62,582 nt of DNA, taken from positions 1-62,582 of the forward strand of contig JADLFU010000142.1 in the NCBI GenBank assembly GCA_020849655.1, written 5' to 3'. A program made the translations under genes and the position numbers. This stretch comes from Polyangiaceae bacterium. GTDB taxonomy: Bacteria; Myxococcota_A; Polyangia; Polyangiales; Polyangiaceae. The first letter of the stretch is position 1. Each line of letters starts with the position of its first letter. The notes beneath the pieces are model-generated. The model was not told where the DNA came from, made no database searches, and saw only the letters and a list, made by a program, of their open reading frames with translations. Shown here in pieces: positions 58,101 through 62,582 of the stretch.

Positions 58101-60457
58101 CGGCCGACTGGGATCGCGCGGCCCGCTACCTCGATCAGGAGCAGATGAACACGCCGACGCCGCGCGTGCGCGCCAAGCTCCTCGTCGAGCTCGGCAAGCT
58201 GCGCGACGAGATGCTCGGCGAGCACGAGCTCGCGGTGCAGGCGTACGAGCTCGCGCTGCAGGCGGACGGCGACAGCGAGGAGGCCGCGCTCCCGCTGATG
58301 GACGAGTACTTCACGCAGGGCAGGTTCGCCGAGGCCGAGCCGCTCGCCGACATGCTCGTGAAGAAGGCCGGCAAGCGCGACCGAGGCGAGCAGCACCGCC
58401 TGTGGAACACCGCGGCCAAGATCGCGGCGGCGAACGGCAACGACGAGAAGGCGCTGAAGTCGTACCAGCAGGCGCTCCAGCTCGATCTCACCGACCAGGA
58501 GACCATCCGCGGCCTCGCGGACGTCAACTTCCGCCTGAAGGACTGGGCGGGCGCGCTCACCAACTTCCAGAAGGTGCTGACGTCGCTCGGCGAGGAGGAG
58601 GTCGACGCGCGCGCGGAGGTCTACTTCAAGCTCGGGTGCATCAAGCGCGAGCAGGGCCAGGCGAAGCAGGCGATCAACAACTTCGAGAAGGCGCTCGGCG
58701 TCGTCAGCGGCCACCGAGACACGCTCGAGGCGCTCGTCAGCATCTACGGCGACGTCAAGGACTGGAAGCAGGTCGCCGAGTACAAGCGCCAGATCCTCGA
58801 CAACGTGATGGACGGCGACGAGCGGTTCAACATCCTGCTCGAGATCGCCGACGTCTGGGAGAAGAGCGAGAAGAACCTCGCGAAGGCCGTCGAGGCGCTC
58901 GAGGAGGCGAAGGATCTCCGCCCCGACGACCAGAAGCTGCTCAACCGCCTGCTGCCGCTCTATCAGGGCACGCAGAACTTCGGGAAGATGATCGACACGA
59001 TCCAGGAGATCGAGTCGCTCGACACCGATCCGCTCCGCAAGAGCCGCTACAAGTTCACGCTCGGCCAGCTCTACCGCGACTTCGAGAAGGACACGGGCAA
59101 GGCGATCGAGATGTTCAACGAGGCGCTCGATCTGAACCCCGACAACTTCGAGCCCTTCGTCCGCATCGAGAAGATCTACGCGGCCGACAAGGACTGGAAG
59201 GGCCTCGAGCGCGCGTACCGCAAGATGCTGTTCCGCGTGAAGGACCGCGGCGCGAACGACGTCGAGTACGGGCTCGCGCACGCGCTCGGGCTCATCTACC
59301 GCGACCGCCTGAAGGATCCGGCGCAGGCGATCGAGGCGTTCAAGCTCGCCTTGTCGAAGAAGGACGAGCTGGTCGAGCGCCAGATCCTCGCCGAGCTGTT
59401 CGAGCTGAACGGCCAGATCGAGGAGGCCGTCGAGCAGCAGGAGGAGATGCTGAAGCGCGACGCGACGCGGGTCGAGCCGTACCGCGCGCTCTACCGCCTC
59501 TACCTCACGAAGCAGGCCTACGACGAGGCGTGGTGCATGTCGGCGGCGCTGGCGTTCCTCCGCAAGGCGGACGAGGAGGAGAAGCAGTTCTACGCGGACT
59601 ACAAGCCGCAGGATCTGCCCAAGGTCAAGGCGAAGCTCGACCACAACGCGTGGGTGCGCGGCCTCTTCCACGAGGACGTGATGAACCCCATCTCGAAGAT
59701 CTTCGAGGCGCTCGCGAGCGCCGCGCTCGCCGCGAAGTACGACGATCTGAAGCGCCAGAACAAGCTGCCGAACCTCGATCCGAAGTTCAAGCAGGACCCG
59801 GCGTCCTCGACGGTGACCTTCGCGAAGACCTTCGGCTGGGCGGCGCAGGTGCTCTCCATCCCGAACGTGCCGCAGCTCTTCGTCCGCAGCGACATCGCGG
59901 GCGGCGTCGCGCACGCGGTCGCGGTGCCCCCGGCGGTCGTCGCGGGGCAGGGCGTGCTCTCGGGCGCGCAGCCGATCGATCTGATGTTCGTCTGCGGCAG
60001 GACGCTGTCGATGTACCGGACGGAGTTCTTCATCAAGACGATCTTCGGGACGCAGACCGAGCTCGAGATCCTGCTGTACGCGGGCATCAAGATCGCGCGG
60101 CCCGACTTCGCGCTGCCCCCGGCGCAGGCGGGGCAGGTGATGCCCGTCGCGCAGGTGCTCGCGTCGAAGATGGCGCCGGCCCACGTCGACGCGCTGAAGA
60201 GCGCCGTGAAGGCGTTCTTCGACCAGGGCGCGAAGGCGAACCTGAAGAAGTGGATCCACGGCGTCGATCTCACCTCGGCGCGGGCCGGGCTCGTGCTCTG
60301 CGGCGACCTCGAGGTCGCGCGCAAGGTGCTGCAGCAAGAGCCCCAGGCGCCCGGGGATCTGTCGGCCGCCGAGAAGGTGAAGGAGCTGCTGACGTTCAGC
60401 GTGTCGGCGAAGTACTTCGCGCTCCGCAAGCAGATCGGCGTCGCGATCGGCGCCTGA
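49136..60457 (+). CDS. gltI: Giant TPR scaffold GltI (AgmK)
   Basis: 3773 residues, close to M. xanthus AgmK (about 3,800). No signal peptide or TM, so cytoplasmic. Nearly the whole chain is tandem TPR-like helical repeats of the form 'LYxxxxxWxELxxVLxRxxE...DPxxxxALxALxxLY', in dozens of copies. A Pro/Ala/Glu linker (about 370-440, EPTPPPPV repeats) splits a short N-terminal block from the main array. The last 300 residues (from about 3470) form a different, mixed alpha/beta domain with DLMFVCGRTLSMYRTEFF. In M. xanthus GltI is a cytoplasmic part of the gliding complex. The sense frame contains no TTA, CTA or TCA codon, which leaves an equally long open frame on the other strand. Confidence 0.88.
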   Translation: MDLAERLNLLEANRDWQGLVEELERAVASEGNAAEKAKLLLQLGRVQSQKLLQSAKGLKLFQDAFKASPQLVEALAEARGVYWSLGKLNMVQKLLEMELKVAGEGAQAPALLVELGDVISDGGDYDGAAQRYAKALGASGGSLDDARERLEDSQATDGTWQERIALLLRAANDATTASDRAALFVRAARVARRFAPSEVEGLLAKAYAADPSDRAAAALYEGLLTDAQRTADLASEQATVLGALEGHQKAVAALHVGSRWITRHQNLENAARFLEVSLAAEPSEAAFAFFREVWGTKDGNWEKVAALADSAAERSTGSLRLFFVGQSAVVQWRQVGNLIRARQLFTALAAEAPEHPSVKAFELQIGESLSAAPAPAAVAEPTPPPPVAAAEPPPPPPVAEPTPAPAAVAEPTPPPPVVEAAAAAPAPSVPPAAGSEGEIAKLRADLAKQEGAKRYNEYVKTLVALAHAVPDDAEKIELLGKAAEMYVTRFANHSEAVKVYESLLELDAEHGAGTKYLTEQYEKRRDWEKLLGLQRREAERLPPGGAKLTRFLEMARLASERVRKPEVNIELWKTVLDADDGNAEALHNLASLYEKAREFEPLVRVLERQVETTHDNANRAAILTKLAQHYGDKLNDDEGAVRAWRALLALDPNDRRAQEALKKKYLALGKWDDLEVFYAESGKWDEFIRVLESQEAKETEAAAKIGMLMKIAELWADKKQKADRAAKSYEKVLDLDPQHLAAAEALIPIYQHAQNAKGLATAIEVKLAHEQDPFDRLELFREVAALYETKLKDGAKAFDRYLSAFGISAGDDTCREDAERLAKATGRWDDLITAYRGAIADADTNAERDLGIALRLRLGRILVDEVGRVDDALAEFRAVYDADNENLDAITALERLYRQTKKFDELLSIYDKKRELATSFEDKRETLFGIARLYESELSDTAKAIATYNAVLEEDPADAAALRALDKLFGETSAWTEYVDVLRRRIELEATDAELIDLKYRLGRTLEQHMSDPSGALGNYREILSLDASHEGARSALEALLAHAELAPEAASILEPIYEAREEWEKLIQALEILAKHEGDVDARVGLLRKVARTAAGCLGDLGRAFDSSARALKDDPASTESRGELENWARQANAWDKLDAVLFEIAQGLADPTLAREYWLRLGRINEHLERIDAAAERYGQVLALDPNDAEGLAALDALYRRTERWTDLVSVFRRRIELTGDTREREELYGQMAAVYEEKLAQPDQAIAAYREVLSSDETSQVALTALDALFTRQSMWAELADNLEAQLRLADADDAQLGFMLRLADLRETRMSQTEMAIDIHRQVLDRDPANAQALAALERLGKDERHEVDIAEILEPLYRQSGDFAKLIGVHEVQVRRSDTPSRQVELLHQVAQLHEDAAGDLNAAFDTLARALAVDPSAPDTIAGLDRLARATGRFQDLAGVYESLADKQEDPAVGTALFAMSARVYESDLGNVESAVAHYRKVLSIDPVNLDAAESLERLFRQTERYADLGLILQRKAEIVDDVDQKKNALYQAASIEEDVLSRPDPAIAVYGKVLEIDPEDMRSIDALIKLYLSLSRWEELLGVYTKKVDLVSDPDEKKRIYYEEGAVYERELSDVARATDVYQRVLELDPDDLVALGRLDVLYQASKNWPELLAVLQHEAELCNDPAEGISYQYRIAELYEKHLGDPNRAVELYREILQQAPDHEPTLAALEGLKTTAEDPLPAALVLEPVYEASGDWAKLISALDVQVKHADDPYRKVELLHRIARLYEDSLGDLKNAFQTYALALPIENSNEDTLLSLERIGAAIEQWVSVARLYDVELDRLADTPERLVELGLRVAQIYEVQIEDVDSAVARYRRVLAADPENQSAVRALDRLFSMTERWADLAEVLGREAEIGQSPDEILEFKYRLGQLRQLRLQDVPGAIAAYREILGAAPEHEQTLAALEGLFAGGVSQVEIGETLEPLYQAAGEWEKLLKVHEAQLAHLTDGADRLAMYYRIAELGEEKLLDAAAALDVYVRALKEAPLDEKSGEEAERLAGAVDGGWERVANAYADITGVSQDDATLAAIGKRLARVFEEELGDVARAEDTYRYVLGVRALDVEALSNLDRISLAQEKWPELAEVLEQRVKATEDAPDLVDLYARLGETYEEKLAKPDDAIRAYRRIFDELDKQHEPAIAALERLYEQKGAHAELLGVHERQLENAVGDVEEADVRAKMARLLAEKLGQVTRAIDTWKRVLDVRGEDPEALAGLADLYEREQLWAEFCDVLDRQAYIAPDDDVRVSALTRRARTFTEKLGRDDQALEDWTRVLEVDYANVDALRAIAEIRRKQGDANELVLALHQIIERAAAAIEADEQKAVFRELGKTYGETLAQPYDAADAWTKLLEVDPSDFEAMNALEAIYRADERWQDVVNVKLQRADALEDPAEKVRELLEVAGLWEHNLEDRDGGRLAFEKILGIDATHDQAFLALEELHTVAGRWEPLIELYLGRLDTREEVAEKSDLLRKIARVFEEKLNDKGQAFDALLNAFAEDFEDDETSRYLERMAQATGRWGELLQNANTWVQQQADRRAKITLYLRLGKWYGEDLGRADYAQANFAEVVKLDPNNVAVLRQSASLFKKNAQWQQAGQMLMRAKDVAVIDTDRKTVLTDLGDLLFHNMGQPDQALGYYKQALDVDPHYVPALDSLEKFYSERDMNEDLARTLSQKVFGLSDPEKISHTKLRAAGLYEAKLGKAEDAARLYKEVLDADASNLTAMRGLERTYAALGQWQEYVGVLEIQLDVVPSERERIETLFKIASVMEEQFLKADVQAQRLEQVIEIDPNHEPSLEGLARAYGRLRQWHDLINTYERHIQATLDRQKKVELYGKIALVYADEVADVDHAIDAYRNIVDLDESNVPALEALGKLYEKQGDIASSIDFMTRVADLTGDGAQRVEMYYRIGKALDEKLGDRGQAEQRYEMALDLDPSHLPTLAALRQIAIDSADWDRAARYLDQEQMNTPTPRVRAKLLVELGKLRDEMLGEHELAVQAYELALQADGDSEEAALPLMDEYFTQGRFAEAEPLADMLVKKAGKRDRGEQHRLWNTAAKIAAANGNDEKALKSYQQALQLDLTDQETIRGLADVNFRLKDWAGALTNFQKVLTSLGEEEVDARAEVYFKLGCIKREQGQAKQAINNFEKALGVVSGHRDTLEALVSIYGDVKDWKQVAEYKRQILDNVMDGDERFNILLEIADVWEKSEKNLAKAVEALEEAKDLRPDDQKLLNRLLPLYQGTQNFGKMIDTIQEIESLDTDPLRKSRYKFTLGQLYRDFEKDTGKAIEMFNEALDLNPDNFEPFVRIEKIYAADKDWKGLERAYRKMLFRVKDRGANDVEYGLAHALGLIYRDRLKDPAQAIEAFKLALSKKDELVERQILAELFELNGQIEEAVEQQEEMLKRDATRVEPYRALYRLYLTKQAYDEAWCMSAALAFLRKADEEEKQFYADYKPQDLPKVKAKLDHNAWVRGLFHEDVMNPISKIFEALASAALAAKYDDLKRQNKLPNLDPKFKQDPASSTVTFAKTFGWAAQVLSIPNVPQLFVRSDIAGGVAHAVAVPPAVVAGQGVLSGAQPIDLMFVCGRTLSMYRTEFFIKTIFGTQTELEILLYAGIKIARPDFALPPAQAGQVMPVAQVLASKMAPAHVDALKSAVKAFFDQGAKANLKKWIHGVDLTSARAGLVLCGDLEVARKVLQQEPQAPGDLSAAEKVKELLTFSVSAKYFALRKQIGVAIGA

Positions 60458-60482
60458 GCCGCAGAGCGTCGCCGGCGCGCTC

Positions 60483-60514
60483 GCGGCCGCCTCCCACCTC
60501 GGGACGGCGGCCGC
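60483..60514. terminator. Possible bidirectional hairpin between convergent genes
   Basis: GCGGCCGCC (60483-60491) pairs with GGCGGCCGC (60506-60514), between the end of gltI and the end of the minus-strand gene. No T-tract, so termination is uncertain. Confidence 0.4.
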
Positions 60515-60519
60515 GCGCG

Positions 60520-61077
60520 TCAGGCGTCCGTGTAGTCGGCGTCCTCGAAGAACACGTCGCCCTGGTCGCGCGCGACGGCGCGGGCCTTCAGCTGGTCGAC
60601 GACGATCTCGAGCACGTCGAAGCGCGTCGTCAGCCGCGCGAACTCGTCCTCCGGAACGGGCGGCAGCGAGGCGAGGTGCGCGCCGATGATCTCGAGCTCG
60701 TCCTCGTCGATCACGAGCCCCGCGAGCTCGCGCTCCTCGTCGGACCCGAGGCCGAGCGCCGTCGCCGCGAGCGCGTAGGGCTGCACGGAGAGGTACACCG
60801 GCCCGAAGCGCAGCTCGTAGGTCGCGACGTCGTCGCCGACGCACGCCCACCAGCAGTCGAAGCGACCGCGCAGCACCTCGCCGAAGTACGCGGCCGCCGC
60901 GCGCGCGACGAGCTCCTGCGCCTCGGGGCGGTCGACGCGCCGCGCCTCGATGAGGTAGTGATCGAGCACGGGCAGCGTGTCGCTCGTGGCGTCGAGGGTG
61001 ACGCCGAGCGCGCGCTCCACGTACTCGACGCAGGCGCGGGAGAGCTCAGCCACGTCGGGCGGGGCGGCGGCGGGCAT
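60520..61077 (-). CDS. Conserved hypothetical acidic protein
   Basis: 185 residues, cytoplasmic, very acidic. Mixed alpha/beta with an LPVLDHYLIEARR helix, an aromatic DCWWACVGDD patch and a C-terminal FFEDADYTDA tail. I do not recognise a family. It ends 62 nt from gltI (convergent) and is divergent from the metallophosphoesterase gene across a spacer that holds a perfect palindrome, so the two divergent genes may share a regulator. Confidence 0.7.
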   Translation of the reverse strand: MPAAAPPDVAELSRACVEYVERALGVTLDATSDTLPVLDHYLIEARRVDRPEAQELVARAAAAYFGEVLRGRFDCWWACVGDDVATYELRFGPVYLSVQPYALAATALGLGSDEERELAGLVIDEDELEIIGAHLASLPPVPEDEFARLTTRFDVLEIVVDQLKARAVARDQGDVFFEDADYTDA

Positions 61078-61097
61078 CGGCGCGCAGTAGCCCGACG

Positions 61098-61114
61098 ATT
61101 TGCCCAGGGCAAAT
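61098..61114. promoter_or_regulatory. Perfect 8-1-8 palindrome in a divergent promoter region
   Basis: ATTTGCCC-A-GGGCAAAT (61098-61114) lies between the starts at 61077 (minus) and 61157 (plus). Position and symmetry suggest an operator for a dimeric regulator controlling both genes. Confidence 0.55.
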
Positions 61115-61156
61115 GGCCACAGCGCGAAAAGTGCGTGTATGCTGCCGCTCCCGAGT

Positions 61157-61894
61157 ATGCGCCTAGGCGTCTTCTCCGATACCCACGCGAACTACGAGGC
61201 GCTCTCTGCCGTCCTCGAGGCCTATCGATCGGAGAAGATCGACGTCTACTACTGCCTCGGCGACACGGTCGGCTACGGCGGCTCACCGAACGAGTGCACC
61301 GAGATCGTGCGCGGGCTCGCGAGGGTCACCATCCTCGGCAACCACGACGCCGCGGTCGCGGGCCGCATGGACTACTCGTACTACTACGAGGCCGCGCGGC
61401 AGGCGCTCGACACGCACGCGGGCCTGCTCAGCGCCGACAACATGGCGTGGCTGCGCGGGCTGCCCTACTCGTACCGCGTGCCCGACGCCGACGTCCTGCT
61501 CTGCCACGGCTCTCCGGTGCGCCTCGAGGAGTTCGAGTACATCTTCGCGCCCGAGCAGGCGCGCGAGTGCCTCGGCGTGTGGGACGAGCTCGGCCACATC
61601 ACGCTGATCGGGCACTCGCACCTGTGCAAGGTTTTTTCGCTCTCCCGCACGGGCGTCGAGGAGCTGCCCGACGTCGACTTCACGCTCGAGCCCGACCGCA
61701 AGTACATCGTCAGCGTCGGCTCCGTCGGCCAGCCGCGCGACTACGACAACCGGGCGAGCTTCACCGTGTTCGACACCGAGACGAAGCGGTTCGAGTTCAA
61801 GCGCATCGAGTACGACATCGAGACGGCCGCCGAGAAGGTGCTGAAGCTGAAGCTCGAGCGAAACTTCGCGCATCGCCTCTTCATCGGCGTGTAG
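61157..61894 (+). CDS. Calcineurin-like metallophosphoesterase
   Basis: 245 residues from the ATG at 61157 (MRLGVFSDTHANYE); an upstream in-frame start at 61100 would begin inside the palindrome and adds no homology. All metal motifs are present: FSDTHAN, GDTVGYG, GNHD, CHGSP and GHSH. This is the YfcE/MJ0936-like group of phosphodiesterases or protein phosphatases. The substrate is unknown; cyclic nucleotides or phosphoproteins are possible. Its last 14 nt overlap the convergent hydrolase gene. Confidence 0.9.
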   Translation: MRLGVFSDTHANYEALSAVLEAYRSEKIDVYYCLGDTVGYGGSPNECTEIVRGLARVTILGNHDAAVAGRMDYSYYYEAARQALDTHAGLLSADNMAWLRGLPYSYRVPDADVLLCHGSPVRLEEFEYIFAPEQARECLGVWDELGHITLIGHSHLCKVFSLSRTGVEELPDVDFTLEPDRKYIVSVGSVGQPRDYDNRASFTVFDTETKRFEFKRIEYDIETAAEKVLKLKLERNFAHRLFIGV

Positions 61895-62582
61895 CTCGGG
61901 GCTCGTCCCACGCGGCGCGCAGGACGCCCGACATGAACTCGACGAGCGCGGCCTCGTCCGCGATCCGCGGCGCCCCCTTCAGCTCGACGTGCCCGAGGGA
62001 CGGGCTGACGAGCAGGGCGCCCCGCGCGCGCGACGGCAGCTCGGACCAGATCCAGCGCGCCTCGCTCGCCGGCACGACGTCGTCCTCGGCGCCGTGCAGC
62101 AAGAACACCGGCCGGGTGAGCGCGCCGAGCTTGCCGCGAGGAGACGCCGCGAGCCCGCGCTCCGCCTCGTCCGCGAGGATCGCCTCGACCCGAGGCGCGA
62201 GCGCCGCCTGATCGTGCCGCACGAGGCGCTCCATCGTCGCGCGCGCGGCGGGCTCGAGCGCCTGGGCGTCGCGCCTCGCGCCCTCGGGATCGCCCTGCAA
62301 CCAGCGCCGCAGCACCTGCCGCGCGCGGGCGGCGTCGGTCGGGAACAAGCGCTCTGAGTGCCCCTGCGCGAACACCAGCAGGCCGTAGTCGTGCGCGGGG
62401 CGGCGCAGGCGGCCCTCCGGCGCCTCGATCTCGTTCGTCACGAGGAACCTGAGCACGCGCGGCAGGTCGTGGTGCCCGCCGACCGACACGGCGAACGCGA
62501 CGTGCTCGGGGTGCGACGCCGCGAGCATCAAGGACAGGCCGCCGGCGAAGCTCAGGCCCATCACGCCCACGCGCGCGCGGCC
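61881..62582 (-). CDS. Alpha/beta hydrolase, 5' end cut by window edge
   Basis: About 234 residues are visible; the frame continues past the window end (RARVGVMGLSFAGG), so the N-terminus is missing. The nucleophile elbow GLSFAGG, an Asp in LLHGAEDDVVP and a His in SPSLGHVELK make a complete Ser-Asp-His triad. A helical insertion (lid) lies between them. Probably an esterase or peptidase of the BAAT/DLH-like group; substrate unknown. The internal ATG at 62570 lies just before the Ser and cannot be the true start. Confidence 0.8.
   Translation of the reverse strand, partial: GRARVGVMGLSFAGGLSLMLAASHPEHVAFAVSVGGHHDLPRVLRFLVTNEIEAPEGRLRRPAHDYGLLVFAQGHSERLFPTDAARARQVLRRWLQGDPEGARRDAQALEPAARATMERLVRHDQAALAPRVEAILADEAERGLAASPRGKLGALTRPVFLLHGAEDDVVPASEARWIWSELPSRARGALLVSPSLGHVELKGAPRIADEAALVEFMSGVLRAAWDEPRATRR

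Noticed and set aside
49076-60850. 3924-codon open frame on the minus strand opposite gltI
   Set aside because: It is in exact codon register with gltI and exists only because gltI lacks TTA, CTA and TCA codons. Its sequence is repetitive, Arg/Glu/Leu-rich and mirrors the TPR codons.
56902-62211. 1769-codon plus-strand frame across the end of gltI and three other genes
   Set aside because: It crosses genes on both strands, is Arg-rich and low in Lys and Ile, and has no domain.

Overview
The window is very GC-rich chromosomal DNA with tightly packed genes, strong G/C third-position bias and no mobile elements, rRNA, tRNA or CRISPR that I could see. The gene content points to a myxobacterium (Myxococcota, probably a Polyangia/Polyangiales relative). 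It has five Ser/Thr-kinase-fold proteins, FHA domains, several 'AgmX/PglI C-terminal' (TonB-C-like) proteins, Gly/Ala-rich lipoproteins, and a large glt/agl gliding-motility locus. The species cannot be fixed from the sequence alone.

Layout. (1) 1-8.7 kb, minus strand: a DUF4178/DUF350 pair, a GltJ(AgmX)-like zinc-ribbon/GYF/TonB-C membrane protein, a VanY-type lipoprotein, and a 1458-residue kinase-ATPase-TPR-GAF-sigma54-activator fusion with a 9-11-9 inverted repeat just upstream of its start. (2) 8.8-14.1 kb, plus strand: a PH-like membrane protein, an FHA protein translationally coupled to a kinase, an AgmX/PglI-type protein, two small lipoproteins (one encoded by a minisatellite) and truA. 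(3) 14.1-21 kb: a kinase facing a FliA-like sigma factor, mnmA, a lipoprotein, and a predicted pseudokinase with a PEGA domain coupled to gpmI. (4) 21.1-25.4 kb: ftsY, two outer-membrane beta-barrel proteins (GltA/GltB-like candidates) and a HEAT-repeat protein. (5) 25.5-37.9 kb: a membrane protein, a HAD phosphatase, a four-gene minus-strand cluster (Ig-like membrane protein, kinase, 1061-residue beta-propeller lipoprotein, AgmX/PglI-type lipoprotein), a HEAT protein, a HAMP/coiled-coil membrane protein, YraN and a Cys-rich lipoprotein. (6) 38.3-60.5 kb: the motility locus, in the order gltC, gltD(agmU), gltE(aglT), gltF, gltG(pglI), a TPR lipoprotein, and the 3773-residue gltI(agmK). (7) 60.5-62.6 kb: a hypothetical gene, a metallophosphoesterase behind a perfect palindrome, and an alpha/beta hydrolase cut by the window edge.

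How it fits together. In Myxococcus xanthus the Glt proteins form an envelope-spanning gliding complex driven by the AglRQS motor. Here periplasmic TPR proteins (GltC, GltD, GltE), a small exported protein (GltF), the FHA/TM/TonB-C protein (GltG) and the giant cytoplasmic TPR scaffold (GltI) sit together. A GltJ-like protein and an outer-membrane barrel pair are elsewhere in the same window. No GltH-type barrel lies between gltG and gltI, and no Agl motor genes are present. A terminator after gltE, a promoter before gltF and a terminator after gltG suggest three transcription units. Two genes (gltC and the Cys-rich lipoprotein) have lost their expected stop codons in a way that one extra base in a GGG/CCC run would explain.
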